From contig NZ_JABMIJ010000006.1 of the NCBI RefSeq assembly GCF_014885015.1, forward strand, positions 248,001 to 312,000: DNA of 64,000 nucleotides, in the 5' to 3' direction. The stretch is from Spirabiliibacterium falconis. Its GTDB lineage: Bacteria > Pseudomonadota > Gammaproteobacteria > Enterobacterales > Pasteurellaceae. Positions 20,969 through 31,184 of the stretch are shown here, one piece after another. Under the pieces are notes generated by a model. The model did no database searches, was not told the DNA's origin, and saw only the letters and a program-made list of their open reading frames with translations. How positions within the stretch are numbered: the stretch's first letter is position 1; each line of letters starts with the position of its first letter. The position numbers and the translations under genes are program-made.

Positions 20969-22387
20969 ATGATTAAATTATCCACATTCATCTGTTCGCT
21001 ATTTTCTATGGGTGTTGCCGTAGCACAAATCTCACCACAGGAGTTTGTTTCATCATTACCGCAGGGGGCGTCAGTAGCACTCATTGCTGAAAATCTTAAT
21101 CAGCATCAACGCATCGCTCAGCTCAATGATGACCAATTAATGCTGCCCGCTAGCACACAAAAAATCTTTACGGCATTAGCCGCAAAACTGATTTTAGGTG
21201 ATAATTTTACGTTTAAAACCGCACTTTTAACCACGGGGAAAATACAAGATGGCATTTTACAAGGCGATGTGATAGTTAAATTCTCAGGCGATCCGACCCT
21301 AACCAGTGGGCAGCTTTACCAACTACTGGCGCAACTAAAACAACGAGGTGTGAAGCGTATTGCAGGCAATGTATGGCTCGATTCGACTATTTTTGCTAGT
21401 CACGATCGGGGATTAGGCTGGATTTGGAATGATTTAACAATGTGCTTTAATGCACCACCGTCAGCAGCCAGTGTGGACGGTAACTGTTTCTCTGTTAATC
21501 TTGATGCTTCGAGCAATGCAGGCGAGCTTGTTAATGTCACGATTCCTGCTCAATTTCCAGTGCAAGTTTTTAGCCAAGTACAAATTGTAGAGCCAAAAGC
21601 GGCTGGATTTTGCAATTTTGATGTCAGTGTCAGCGATAACAATCGCTATACCTTGAAAGGCTGCATTGCTCGTAATGCTAAGCCGTTTGGGCTGAGTTTT
21701 GCCGTACAAGATCCAGATAGTTATGCTGGAAGCTATATCGACAGCCAATTAAAACGCCTTGGCGTGCAACATAGCGGCGTTAACGTGAGTTTAGTTCCAC
21801 GCCAAGGAAATGAAATTGCCGTTGTCGAATCCAAGCCACTTCCTGTGTTGCTTAAACGAATGATGAAACGTTCAGACAACCAAATCGCTGATAGCCTTTT
21901 CCGTCGTATTGGTTACGCTCACTACCAACGCCCTGTATCATTTCAACAAAGTGCGGTTGCGCTCAAAACGATTCTGAGCAAACAAGCAAATATTCGATTT
22001 GGGAACGATCAAATTGCCGACGGCTCAGGGCTTTCACGCCATAATTTAGTTAGCCCCAATACGCTTTTGCAAGCACTTGAATACATCAATGCCCATGATG
22101 AAACGCTGGATTTACTCTCCACTTTTCCTATTGCGGGTGTTGATGGCACAATAAGTGGACGCGGCTCAATGATCGCACCACCGATTCAACATAATCTCAT
22201 CGCCAAAACTGGCTCACTGAAAGGCGTATATAATCTTGCAGGTTTCATCACAAATGCTCGCGGTGAAAAAATCGCATTCGTGCAATTTGTCAGCAACTAT
22301 GTGACAGGTGATCTAGAACAAAAAACGAAACGCCGTCCTTTAGTGCAGTTTGAAAAACAATTTTATACCGCACTTTTTGAAGAATAA
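20969..22387 (+). CDS. dacB: D-alanyl-D-alanine carboxypeptidase/endopeptidase DacB (PBP4)
   Basis: PBP4 is a periplasmic class C penicillin-binding protein that trims and cuts peptidoglycan cross-links. The 472-residue product has a signal peptide (about residues 1-19, cleavage near AVA-Q), the SxxK motif Ser62-Lys65 (STQK), the SxN motif Ser302-Asp-Asn304 and KTG at 413-415. I chose ATG 20969 (MIKLSTF) because it starts a proper signal peptide; an upstream in-frame start at 20942 would bury it. It is divergent from greA, as in E. coli. Confidence 0.95.
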   Translation: MIKLSTFICSLFSMGVAVAQISPQEFVSSLPQGASVALIAENLNQHQRIAQLNDDQLMLPASTQKIFTALAAKLILGDNFTFKTALLTTGKIQDGILQGDVIVKFSGDPTLTSGQLYQLLAQLKQRGVKRIAGNVWLDSTIFASHDRGLGWIWNDLTMCFNAPPSAASVDGNCFSVNLDASSNAGELVNVTIPAQFPVQVFSQVQIVEPKAAGFCNFDVSVSDNNRYTLKGCIARNAKPFGLSFAVQDPDSYAGSYIDSQLKRLGVQHSGVNVSLVPRQGNEIAVVESKPLPVLLKRMMKRSDNQIADSLFRRIGYAHYQRPVSFQQSAVALKTILSKQANIRFGNDQIADGSGLSRHNLVSPNTLLQALEYINAHDETLDLLSTFPIAGVDGTISGRGSMIAPPIQHNLIAKTGSLKGVYNLAGFITNARGEKIAFVQFVSNYVTGDLEQKTKRRPLVQFEKQFYTALFEE

Positions 22388-22390
22388 TCA

Positions 22391-22435
22391 ACCGCACTTT
22401 AGAATAAAAAAATCCCCTTTTTATTCAGGGGATTT
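22391..22435. terminator. Terminator between dacB and mscS, with adjacent USS
   Basis: A USS (22391-22399) is followed by AAATCCCCT (22410-22418) and AGGGGATTT (22427-22435), a 9-bp stem flanked by A and T runs, serving the convergent genes. Confidence 0.82.
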
Positions 22436-22439
22436 CGTT

Positions 22440-23372
22440 TTAGTGGCTGTCATTCAATGTATTTTCCAATTTTGCTAGCTCTTTTTCGGGAAATCGAATA
22501 TCAAGCTGATTATATGGAATTTCAATGCCTGCTCGGTCAAACTCTAATTTTACCCGCTCTGTTAAGGCGAATTGTACCGCAAAAAAATCGGCTGTTTTCA
22601 CCCATGGACGCACAAACAGTTGCACACTGCTTGACTCCAATGCGCCAACTGCAATCAGTGGCTCTGGATGACGTAACACACGCGGCTCTTCTTCTAAGCA
22701 TAGTGCAATAACCTCTTTTGCTTTACGAATATCCGCTTCATAGGCAATATCAAAAATGAAATCGATGCGACGTGTTTCGTTAATGGAGTAATTAGTAATG
22801 CTATCGCCAAATACTTTACCATTAGGTACCAGTACGGTTTTATTGTCCGCTGTGCGTAATTCCAAAACCAATAGCCCGATTTGCTCTACACTGCCTGCCA
22901 CACCGCCAGCCTCAATATAATCCCCTTTACGAAATGGCTTGAAAATCAAAATCATCACACCCGCTGCAAAATTTTGTAACGAATTTTGTAATGATAACCC
23001 TATCGCTAATCCAGCAGCCCCAATCAACGCCACTAACGAAGTCGTATTAATGCCAATTTGAGAAAGTGCCGCAATCACAACCATTAGCAACAGTGCAAAA
23101 TAACTAATTGAGCGTACGAAACTTTGCAACATTTCATCGCCACTGGAACGTGCCACTGCTTTGCCTAAAATAGTGCTGAATAAACGCGCAAGCCGTTTTC
23201 CAACCCAATAAATAACAATAGCGAGAATGATTTTTGAGCCATAAGGAATAAGCCAATCATAAATCACCGTGTGTAAATCTAATCCTTGCACGCTACTAAT
23301 AATCTCTTTTGCGTTTTCAGTAATATCAATATTCGGTGCAGTTTGCACCGCACTTTCATTTTCTGCTGCCAT
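22440..23372 (-). CDS. mscS: Small-conductance mechanosensitive channel MscS
   Basis: MscS opens under membrane tension to release solutes on osmotic downshock. The 310-residue protein has three N-terminal membrane helices, with the glycine/alanine-rich pore helix TM3 (GAAGLAIGLSLQNSLQNFAAGVMI region), then the beta domain beginning FRKGDYIEAGGVAGSV and PNGKVFGDSITNYS. Compared with E. coli MscS it has about 25 extra N-terminal residues. The ATG at 23372 follows GGAGAG. It may serve as an emergency valve for betaine accumulated through betBAT. Confidence 0.93.
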   Translation of the reverse strand: MAAENESAVQTAPNIDITENAKEIISSVQGLDLHTVIYDWLIPYGSKIILAIVIYWVGKRLARLFSTILGKAVARSSGDEMLQSFVRSISYFALLLMVVIAALSQIGINTTSLVALIGAAGLAIGLSLQNSLQNFAAGVMILIFKPFRKGDYIEAGGVAGSVEQIGLLVLELRTADNKTVLVPNGKVFGDSITNYSINETRRIDFIFDIAYEADIRKAKEVIALCLEEEPRVLRHPEPLIAVGALESSSVQLFVRPWVKTADFFAVQFALTERVKLEFDRAGIEIPYNQLDIRFPEKELAKLENTLNDSH

Positions 23373-23528
23373 AATACTCTCCAAAAATAAATGAGATGGG
23401 CATTCTAGCACGGCTTACCGCACTTTTTAAACATTCCCGACCAAATTAATCAGGAATAGATTGCGCATATGCTCAAATTTCTATACACTTTATTCATTCA
23501 TATTAAATACATCTTTTAAGGACATGTT

Positions 23529-24395
23529 ATGACTCCCAACCAATTAGTTTGTTATAAAAAAATGCCGGTATGGACCGCCAAAACGTTACCTGATATGTTC
23601 CAAAAAATGCACAATACCAAAGTGGGGACATGGGCAAAATTGACGATTTTACAAGGAAAATTGAAGTTCTATGCCCTTGATGAGCAAGGTAATATTCAAG
23701 CGGAATATATTTTTGACCAAGATAATCAAGCCCCATTTGTTGAGCCACAGCAATGGCATCGCGTTGAGCCACTCAGTGATGATTTGGAATGTTATCTAGA
23801 ATTTTATTGTGAGCTGAAAGATTTCGGTTCCAAAAAATACAATATGACCGCCACTCACAGCGACGTGGTGCGAACAATGTCGCACATCTGTAAGGGAAAA
23901 GCACTGGATCTTGGCTGCGGACAAGGGCGAAACGCACTTTTCCTTGCAAAAATGGGCTTTGAGGTTGACGCATGGGATCGCAACGAAAGCAGCATTGCTT
24001 TTCTCAATAATGTGAAAGAAAAAGAGCAATTAACCCACCTTAATACCGCACTTTATGATATTACCCAAGCGGCAATCCAAGATCACTACGATCTCATCAT
24101 CTCCACCGTCGTGCTGATGTTCCTGCCCGCTGAAAGTATTCCGCGCGTGATCGCCAACATGCAAGAGAACACCAAACAAGGCGGCTACAACCTCATTATC
24201 GCTGCCATGTCAACCGACGACTACCCATGCCCAATGCCCTTCCCTTTCACCTTTAAAGAAGGCGAATTAAAGCACTATTACCAAGACTGGGATATTGTGG
24301 AGTACAATGAAAATATAGGTGAATTGCACAAAACCGACGAAAACGGCAACCGCATCAAACTGCGCTTCGCCACCCTGCTTGCCAAAAAAGGCTAA
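23529..24395 (+). CDS. tehB: TehB-type SAM-dependent methyltransferase (tellurite resistance)
   Basis: The 288-residue product is of the two-domain TehB form known in H. influenzae: an N-terminal cupin-like TehB domain (about residues 1-90, MTPNQLVCYKKMPVW) and a C-terminal Rossmann methyltransferase with motif I LDLGCGQGRNALFLA. TehB methylates tellurite and related oxyanions and in H. influenzae has been tied to oxidative-stress and heme-related fitness. SD AAGGAC precedes the ATG. It converges with pyrD over a USS dyad. Confidence 0.95.
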   Translation: MTPNQLVCYKKMPVWTAKTLPDMFQKMHNTKVGTWAKLTILQGKLKFYALDEQGNIQAEYIFDQDNQAPFVEPQQWHRVEPLSDDLECYLEFYCELKDFGSKKYNMTATHSDVVRTMSHICKGKALDLGCGQGRNALFLAKMGFEVDAWDRNESSIAFLNNVKEKEQLTHLNTALYDITQAAIQDHYDLIISTVVLMFLPAESIPRVIANMQENTKQGGYNLIIAAMSTDDYPCPMPFPFTFKEGELKHYYQDWDIVEYNENIGELHKTDENGNRIKLRFATLLAKKG

Positions 24396-24408
24396 AAGAT
24401 AAACGTAC

Positions 24409-24438
24409 AAGTGCGGTCAGATTATTCTAACCGCACTT
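24409..24438. terminator. USS-dyad terminator between tehB and pyrD
   Basis: AAGTGCGGT (24409-24417) and ACCGCACTT (24430-24438), 12 nt apart and followed by TTTA, form the only hairpin between the convergent genes. Confidence 0.65.
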
Positions 24439-24441
24439 TTA

Positions 24442-25476
24442 TTATGTAAGATCGATATGTTCTACCAATTCGCGAATGAGGTTCGGGCCTTGGTAGATCA
24501 TGCCTGAATAGAGTTGCAAGAGGCTGGCGCCAGCGTTGATTTTTTCTTGTCCAGTGGCAACACTGGTAATACCACCACAGCCGATGATCGGTAATTTTCC
24601 ATCCAGCTCTTGATGTAAACGTCGAATAATTTGAGTACTTAGTTCACATAATGGTTTACCACTTAACCCGCCTTGTTGCTCGCTGTTAGCAACGCCTTGT
24701 ACCATATCGCGTGAGATGGTGGTGTTGGTGGCAATCACGCCATCAATTTGGTGGCGTACGAGACTGTCGGCGATTTGCACCAGTTCCGCTTCGCTTAAAT
24801 CAGGGGCAATTTTCACCGCAATTGGCACATAGCGGTTATGATAGTGTGCAAGCTCTCCTTGTCGTTGTTTAATGCCTTGCAATAAGTCATCAAGCGCATC
24901 ACCATACTGTAAATTGCGCAATCCAGGCGAATTTGGCGATGAAATATTGATCGCAATGTAATCAGCATGCGGATAAACTTTATTAAGGCAATATATGTAA
25001 TCACCTTTGCCATTTTCGACGCTAGTAGTGGTATTTTTGCCAATATTAATGCCTAAAATACCATCATAGTGCGATTTTTTCACATTTTCGACAAGATTAT
25101 CCACCCCAAGATTATTAAAACCGTTACGATTAATAATGCCTTGCACCTCAGGCAAACGAAATTGACGTGGTTTTGGGTTACCTGCTTGCGCCAGTGGCGT
25201 TACCGTACCGACTTCAATAAACCCAAATCCAAGTGCGCCAAAGCCGTCAATCGCTTCACCGTTTTTGTCCGCCCCAGCGGCTAACCCAATCGGGTTGCGA
25301 AAATGCAATCCCATACATTCAATTGCGTGGTCTTGTGCCCGACACTGCCCCAATGCAAACAAATGCTTCGCGGGTGTTTTACCAACCGCACTTAGGGTTT
25401 TTATTGTTAATTCGTGGGCTCGCTCGGCATCTAGTGCAAATAACCCTTTACGAATGAGAGAATATAGTTGGCTCAC
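24442..25476 (-). CDS. pyrD: Dihydroorotate dehydrogenase (quinone), class 2
   Basis: PyrD oxidises dihydroorotate to orotate at the membrane, passing electrons to quinone. The 344-residue length, the N-terminal amphipathic helix [22 protein letters not shown] and the FMN-site segments [30 protein letters not shown] (catalytic serine) and GCGGITS identify the class 2 enzyme. It follows pepN by 9 nt, so the two are probably one transcript. Confidence 0.97.
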   Translation of the reverse strand: MSQLYSLIRKGLFALDAERAHELTIKTLSAVGKTPAKHLFALGQCRAQDHAIECMGLHFRNPIGLAAGADKNGEAIDGFGALGFGFIEVGTVTPLAQAGNPKPRQFRLPEVQGIINRNGFNNLGVDNLVENVKKSHYDGILGINIGKNTTTSVENGKGDYIYCLNKVYPHADYIAINISSPNSPGLRNLQYGDALDDLLQGIKQRQGELAHYHNRYVPIAVKIAPDLSEAELVQIADSLVRHQIDGVIATNTTISRDMVQGVANSEQQGGLSGKPLCELSTQIIRRLHQELDGKLPIIGCGGITSVATGQEKINAGASLLQLYSGMIYQGPNLIRELVEHIDLT

Positions 25477-25485
25477 AATCCCTCC

Positions 25486-28092
25486 TTAATTTAGTGCTTT
25501 TTCAATTTTTTCATACAAATCATTGGATAGGTTTTCAATTTTTTCTAATCGCTCTAATCCGCGACGCATTAAAGTTTGACGTTGGTTATCATAACGACGC
25601 AGGCGGATCAATGGCTCGATTAAACGCGACGCCACCTGTGGATTACTGTTGTTTAAACGAATAAGCACATCAACTAAGAAGCGATAGCCTGAACCATCGA
25701 TAGCATGGAAAGCATTTGGATTTTGTCCACAGAAACTGCCCACCAAACTACGCACACGATTTGGATTATTAAATTCAAAACTTGGGTGATCCAGTAATTT
25801 TATGACCAGTTGTAACACATCACTGTCTGGACGGGTGGCTTGCAAAGTAAACCATTTATCCATGACAAGGCCATCATGTTGCCATTTTTGTTCAAAATCT
25901 GCCAATAATTTATCGCGACACGCTAACTGGTTGGCACAAGCACAGCTTAATGCCGCTAATGTGTCTGTCATATTATCGGCATGCAAATAGTGCGTGTTAA
26001 CCAGCGCATTACCATAATCGGTCGCCGCCAAGAAACTTAAACAACAATTACGTAAGCTACGCAACGCAATATCATGTTGTTCCACACGATAGCTTGGCAA
26101 CGCTATTTTATGATAAATACGAAGTGCGGTTGTTTTTAGATGCTCTGCGATGGCTTTGAACATAAAAGCACGCACATGGTGAATACCTTGCGGATCAATG
26201 ATCTTAAATTGTTCAGCAAACTCGGTCTCTTTCGGCACACTAAGAATAAGTGCGGTCAGCTCAAGATCATCTTCATATTGTGCTAAAATTGCGTCAAATG
26301 CGTTTAATAACGCCGTTGATAACTGCATTTCCTTGCCTTCGCGCCAACGCTCAAGATTGGCTTGTAACTCTCGATTAAGCAAGGTTTGTGCAGCATCCCA
26401 CCGCACAAAATCATCTTCAGCATGCGTCAGCAATGTCAGCAATTGCTCCGTCGTGTATGGGTAATCTAATTTTACGGGGGCAGAAAACTCACACAGCAAC
26501 GCTGGCACAGGCTGGCTTGTCAAACCATGAAATTCAAATGTTTGATTATACTGCGTGACATTCAACACATTATGCATTGCACCATCTGCATTTTCTAAGC
26601 GCAATGGCTTGCCTTGGGCATCATATAATGCCACTTTCAATGGAATATGCAGGTTAATTTTATCCATTTGATCATGTGTGGCTGGGGTCATTTGAGTAAC
26701 ATGTAAGCGATAAACGCCTGTTCGCGCCTCAAATTCATCATGTACGCTTAACTCTGGGGTGCCTGACTGGCTATACCAACGACGGAAAATAGACAAGTCA
26801 ATCCCTGAAGCCTCTTCCATTGCTTGCACAAAATCATCGCATGTTGCCGCCTTACCATCATTGACTGCAATATAGCGTTTCATCCCTTGTTGGAAGCGTT
26901 CTTCACCCAGTAGAGTATGTAACATTCGGATAACTTCAGCCCCTTTTTCATACACCGTAACCGTGTAGAAATTATTCATCTCAATCACTTTTTCAGGGCG
27001 AATTGGATGTGCCATTGGTCCTGCATCTTCAGCAAATTGTACGCTACGTAAAAAGCGAACATTATTAATGCGATTGACAGAACGCGATCCTGTATCCGAA
27101 GAAAACTCTTGATCACGGAATACCGTTAAACCTTCTTTTAGGCTTAATTGGAACCAATCTCGGCAAGTCACGCGGTTTCCCGTCCAATTATGGAAATATT
27201 CGTGGGCAATCACCCGTTCAACGTCCAAATAGTCGTTATCCGTCGCAGTTGCGGGATTAGCCAGCACAAATTTTGAGTTGAAAATATTTAACCCTTTGTT
27301 TTCCATTGCCCCCATATTGAAGAAATCAACGGCCACAATCATATAAATATCTAGATCGTATTCTAAATCAAATCGCTCTTCATCCCAACGCATTGATTTT
27401 TTTAGACTTTGCATTGCCCAGTGAGCACGATCTAAATTGCCCTTATCCACATAAATTTCTAATGCAACCGCCCGACCGCTTTTTGTAGTGAATGTATCAG
27501 AAAGTAGGTCAAAATCACCTGCAACTAAAGCAAATAGATAGCTCGGTTTTGGAAATGGGTCTTGCCATTGCACCCAATGTTTATCGCCTTCCTCACCGCT
27601 ATCAATGCGATTACCATTAGATAAAAGATAAGGATACTGCGCCTTATTTGCTGTAATTTTTGTGGTATACCGCGCCAATACATCGGGGCGATCTAACATA
27701 TAGGTGATTTGGCGAAAACCTTCTGCCTCACATTGCGTACAAAATGCCTGTCCTGATTGATAAAGCCCTTGCAAGGATGTATTGCTTGCTGGCTGCAAAA
27801 TAGTGGTGATTTCAAGCTCAAATTCATTCGCATCAATATGGCTAAGATCTAATGTCAGTGATTGACTATCTTGTGTATAAGCACTAAACGGTTTGCCATT
27901 GAGTTTAATATCTGCAAATTGAAAACTATGCCCATCAAGGCGTAGCGTGTCTGCGTCATGATTGATGCGCTTAACCGCACTTTTATTCACAACAGTGGTA
28001 TGCTGCGGATCCAGTTGGAAATCCAGGGCGATATCCGTAATCGTGAAATCGACAGGTTGATAATCTTTACGATATTTTGCTTTAGGCTGCAT
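25486..28092 (-). CDS. pepN: Aminopeptidase N
   Basis: PepN is the main cytosolic broad-specificity aminopeptidase of the M1 family. The 868-residue product has the exopeptidase motif GAMENKGL and the zinc site HEYFHNWTGNR with the second glutamate downstream (SLKEGLTVFRDQEFS). Length and C-terminal DUF3458-type helical region fit the E. coli type. Four USS copies lie inside or near. The divergent upstream gene is purE. Confidence 0.97.
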   Translation of the reverse strand: MQPKAKYRKDYQPVDFTITDIALDFQLDPQHTTVVNKSAVKRINHDADTLRLDGHSFQFADIKLNGKPFSAYTQDSQSLTLDLSHIDANEFELEITTILQPASNTSLQGLYQSGQAFCTQCEAEGFRQITYMLDRPDVLARYTTKITANKAQYPYLLSNGNRIDSGEEGDKHWVQWQDPFPKPSYLFALVAGDFDLLSDTFTTKSGRAVALEIYVDKGNLDRAHWAMQSLKKSMRWDEERFDLEYDLDIYMIVAVDFFNMGAMENKGLNIFNSKFVLANPATATDNDYLDVERVIAHEYFHNWTGNRVTCRDWFQLSLKEGLTVFRDQEFSSDTGSRSVNRINNVRFLRSVQFAEDAGPMAHPIRPEKVIEMNNFYTVTVYEKGAEVIRMLHTLLGEERFQQGMKRYIAVNDGKAATCDDFVQAMEEASGIDLSIFRRWYSQSGTPELSVHDEFEARTGVYRLHVTQMTPATHDQMDKINLHIPLKVALYDAQGKPLRLENADGAMHNVLNVTQYNQTFEFHGLTSQPVPALLCEFSAPVKLDYPYTTEQLLTLLTHAEDDFVRWDAAQTLLNRELQANLERWREGKEMQLSTALLNAFDAILAQYEDDLELTALILSVPKETEFAEQFKIIDPQGIHHVRAFMFKAIAEHLKTTALRIYHKIALPSYRVEQHDIALRSLRNCCLSFLAATDYGNALVNTHYLHADNMTDTLAALSCACANQLACRDKLLADFEQKWQHDGLVMDKWFTLQATRPDSDVLQLVIKLLDHPSFEFNNPNRVRSLVGSFCGQNPNAFHAIDGSGYRFLVDVLIRLNNSNPQVASRLIEPLIRLRRYDNQRQTLMRRGLERLEKIENLSNDLYEKIEKALN

Positions 28093-28271
28093 GCAATGCT
28101 CCGAAATAAATAAATGACTATTTGGGGCGTAAGCATAGAATTTTAAACGTCAAGTTGCAATCAGATTAATCTATCATTCTAAAAAATTTTCACGTCATAG
28201 GGTTAAATTCTGCGCAATTCGTGCTATCCTAACCGCACTTTCACCTTTATCTCTCTGCAAGGAGTTATTGC

Positions 28272-28769
28272 ATGTCTAACTGCCCTGTTGCCATTGTGAT
28301 GGGTTCCAAAAGTGACTGGTCAACCATGCGTGAAGCGGCACAAATGCTCGATTTACTTGATGTTGCCTATCATGTTGAAATTGTCTCTGCCCACCGCACT
28401 CCCGATAAATTGTTTTCATTTGCCGAACACGCTAAGCAAAATGGTTACCACGTGATTATTGCAGGAGCTGGCGGTGCTGCACATTTACCAGGCATGCTGG
28501 CAGCAAAAACGCTTGTGCCTGTGCTAGGCGTGCCCGTAAAAAGCTCGATGTTAAATGGGGTGGATAGCCTTTATTCAATTGTACAAATGCCACGTGGTAT
28601 CCCAGTCGGTACATTGGCCATTGGTGGTGCAGGTGCGGCAAATGCTGGGCTTTTAGCAGCACAAATACTGGCGATACACGATGACCATTTGGCACAACGT
28701 TTACTTAATTTCCGACAACAACAAACCGAGCAGGTATTACAAAATCCAGATCCGCGGGAGGAAGCCTAA
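28272..28769 (+). CDS. purE: N5-carboxyaminoimidazole ribonucleotide mutase
   Basis: PurE moves the carboxyl group from N5-CAIR to make CAIR in purine synthesis. The 165-residue class I protein has [11 protein letters not shown] at the N-terminus, SAHRTPDK and the [10 protein letters not shown] segment. SD AAGGAG precedes the ATG. It overlaps purK by one base (TAATG). I looked for a PurR operator of the ACGCAAAC type in the 180-nt upstream gap and did not see one. Confidence 0.97.
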   Translation: MSNCPVAIVMGSKSDWSTMREAAQMLDLLDVAYHVEIVSAHRTPDKLFSFAEHAKQNGYHVIIAGAGGAAHLPGMLAAKTLVPVLGVPVKSSMLNGVDSLYSIVQMPRGIPVGTLAIGGAGAANAGLLAAQILAIHDDHLAQRLLNFRQQQTEQVLQNPDPREEA

Positions 28770-29857
28770 TGCAAAAAAGTGCCCTTTACCCCCCGATTTT
28801 GGTACTTGGAAACGGTCAACTTGGGCGAATGCTACGCTATGCTGGCGCACCGTTAGATATTAATGTTATTCCTCTTGGCTTTGACGAACCGCACTTTGAT
28901 ATTCCAACCGATGCCATTGTTACAGCCGAAATTGAACGTTGGGCAGAAACACCACTCACACACGCATTAAGTACCCATCCTCACTTTGCTAATCAAACTG
29001 TTTTTGCACGCCTCGCAGATCGCTTGTCCCAAAAACAATTAATTGATGACCTTCAGCTTGCGACCTCGCCGTGGTGCTTATTGGAAACCAAACAAAATCT
29101 CACTAATGCGCTGAATACTATTGGTGAAAAACTGGTCATCAAACGACGCACGGGTGGTTATGATGGTCGTGGACAGTGGATTGTCAATGCACAAAATTGT
29201 GATGTCATCACAGAAGAGCTTTACGGCGAAGTCATTGCCGAGCAATTTATTCCATTTGATTATGAAATTTCATTAATTGGTGCCCGTTTTCGTGATGGCA
29301 CGACACGCTTTTTTCCGATAACGCATAATTTGCAACAAGAAGGCATTTTGCGTTGCAGCGTCACACATAAAGCACTTCCTCAGTTAACCGCTCTTCAACA
29401 GCAAGCAGAACATATGCTAACTGCCATTCTTAACACACTAGATTATGTCGGCGTGATGGCGATGGAATGCTTTGTGGTTGGCGAGCGTTTATTGATTAAT
29501 GAACTCGCACCGCGTGTGCATAATAGCGGGCATTGGACACAGTTAGGTGCAAATATTAGCCAGTTTGAATTGCACCTTCGTGCCTTACTGAATTTACCTA
29601 CACCAAACTTAGAACTCATCATGCCAAGTGTTATGGTAAATCTCATTGGTTGTGCATATAATGAACAATGGTTAAGCCTGCCAAATAGTCAACTGCATTG
29701 GTATGGTAAAGAAGTGCGGTCTGGACGAAAATTAGGGCATATAAATATCGCACATCCCGATAATAAACACATTATTAGCACATTAACACAGCTCCAACCC
29801 ATGCTACCCGCTGATTATCAATCGGGACTTGCTTGGGCAATTGAGAAATTACAATAA
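28769..29857 (+). CDS. purK: N5-carboxyaminoimidazole ribonucleotide synthase
   Basis: PurK uses ATP and bicarbonate to convert AIR to N5-CAIR. The 362-residue ATP-grasp protein has ILVLGNGQLGRML at the start, KRRTGGYDGRGQW for nucleotide binding and NELAPRVHNSGHWT for the magnesium/active site. It is translationally coupled to purE through a shared TAATG. Two USS copies (28888, 29712) lie inside. Confidence 0.97.
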   Translation: MQKSALYPPILVLGNGQLGRMLRYAGAPLDINVIPLGFDEPHFDIPTDAIVTAEIERWAETPLTHALSTHPHFANQTVFARLADRLSQKQLIDDLQLATSPWCLLETKQNLTNALNTIGEKLVIKRRTGGYDGRGQWIVNAQNCDVITEELYGEVIAEQFIPFDYEISLIGARFRDGTTRFFPITHNLQQEGILRCSVTHKALPQLTALQQQAEHMLTAILNTLDYVGVMAMECFVVGERLLINELAPRVHNSGHWTQLGANISQFELHLRALLNLPTPNLELIMPSVMVNLIGCAYNEQWLSLPNSQLHWYGKEVRSGRKLGHINIAHPDNKHIISTLTQLQPMLPADYQSGLAWAIEKLQ

Positions 29858-29939
29858 ATTCTCGTGAAATGGTTGTCATTTTGCGATGAAATGAGTATAA
29901 AAGAAATTCACAACATCATAACGTATAAAAGGAAAGACT

Positions 29940-31130
29940 ATGTTTGAAAAAATTGAAGCCGCTCCCGCAGATCCAATTTTAGGTTTAGGCGAAGCCTTTA
30001 AAGCCGAAACACGTGACCCCAAAGTCAATTTAGGTATTGGGGTCTATAAAGACGCTAATGGACAAACCCCAATCGTACAGGCTGTTAAAGAAGCTGAACG
30101 TCGTCTACTGGAAACTGAAGAAACTAAAAATTATCTCACTATTGATGGTATTCCTGCTTATAATCAACTTACGCAAGTCTTACTATTTGGCGAAAATAGT
30201 GACGTTGTCACTCAAAAGCGTGCTAAAACAGCACAGAGCCTTGGCGGCACTGGCGCATTGCGTGTTGCTGCAGAGTTTATTAAACGACAAACCAACGCCC
30301 AAAACGTGTGGATTAGTTCACCCACATGGCCTAATCACAATGCCATTTTTAATGCTGTGGGAATGACCATTCGCCAGTACCGTTATTATGATGAAAAAAA
30401 TCACGCCTTAGATTGGGAGAATATGCTCTCTGATTTAAGCCATGCAGGTGAAGGGGATGTTGTGCTTCTCCATGGTTGCTGTCATAACCCAACAGGTATT
30501 GATCCAACACCAGCGCAATGGCAACAATTAGCGGATCTTTCTGCTAAAAATGGGTGGTTACCGCTGTTTGATTTTGCTTATCAAGGTCTTGCCAATGGTA
30601 TTGAAGAAGATGCCTTTGGTCTGCGCACCTTTGCTAAAAACCATAAAGAATTATTGGTCGCCAGTTCGTATTCCAAAAACTTTGGGCTTTATAATGAGCG
30701 GGTTGGAGCATTCACCTTAGTTGCAGGCGATCAAACCACTGCCGAAACAGCTTTCAGCCAAGTAAAAACGATTATCCGCACACTATACTCTAATCCATCA
30801 TCTCACGGGGCCAATGCTGTGGCTATTGTGCTAGGCGATGAGAAACTGAAAGCCCAATGGCTTGAGGAATTAAGCCAAATGCGTAATCGCATTAAACAGA
30901 TGCGTGGCAAATTGGTTGAATTGCTCAAAGAATATGGTGCACAGCAGAACTTTGATTTTATTAATGAACAAAATGGTATGTTCTCATTCAGCGGTTTAAC
31001 GCCAGAACAAGTCGATCGCCTAAAAGAAGAATTTGCTATTTATGTTGTACGTTCAGGCCGTATTAACGTAGCAGGAATTACTGACAATAACATTGAATAC
31101 CTCTGCAAAGCTATTGTTAATGTCCTCTAA
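29940..31130 (+). CDS. aspC: Aspartate aminotransferase
   Basis: This PLP enzyme interconverts aspartate and 2-oxoglutarate with oxaloacetate and glutamate. The 396-residue product matches E. coli AspC along its length: APADPILGL at the start, [11 protein letters not shown] for cofactor and substrate binding, and the PLP lysine at residue 246 in [15 protein letters not shown]. TyrB-like aromatic activity cannot be excluded. SD AAAGGAAAG precedes the ATG. There is no USS within the gene. A terminator follows directly. Confidence 0.94.
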   Translation: MFEKIEAAPADPILGLGEAFKAETRDPKVNLGIGVYKDANGQTPIVQAVKEAERRLLETEETKNYLTIDGIPAYNQLTQVLLFGENSDVVTQKRAKTAQSLGGTGALRVAAEFIKRQTNAQNVWISSPTWPNHNAIFNAVGMTIRQYRYYDEKNHALDWENMLSDLSHAGEGDVVLLHGCCHNPTGIDPTPAQWQQLADLSAKNGWLPLFDFAYQGLANGIEEDAFGLRTFAKNHKELLVASSYSKNFGLYNERVGAFTLVAGDQTTAETAFSQVKTIIRTLYSNPSSHGANAVAIVLGDEKLKAQWLEELSQMRNRIKQMRGKLVELLKEYGAQQNFDFINEQNGMFSFSGLTPEQVDRLKEEFAIYVVRSGRINVAGITDNNIEYLCKAIVNVL

Positions 31131-31142
31131 TTTTACTGGTTA

Positions 31143-31170
31143 AGAGCGCATTTGCGCTCTTTTTATTTTT
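31143..31170 (+). terminator. Intrinsic terminator of aspC
   Basis: AGAGCGCA (31143-31150), 2-nt loop, TGCGCTCT (31153-31160), then TTTTATTTTT. Strong rho-independent terminator. Confidence 0.88.
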
Positions 31171-31184
31171 CCAACGGTACAGCT

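Noticed and set aside
28093-28271. PurR operator upstream of purE
   Set aside because: No ACGCAAAC-type palindrome was found in the gap; only a USS and promoter-like A/T runs are seen.
31152-31184. Earlier in-frame start for cardiolipin synthase
   Set aside because: It lies inside the aspC terminator stem and has no ribosome site; the ATG at 31185 starts the membrane helix directly.
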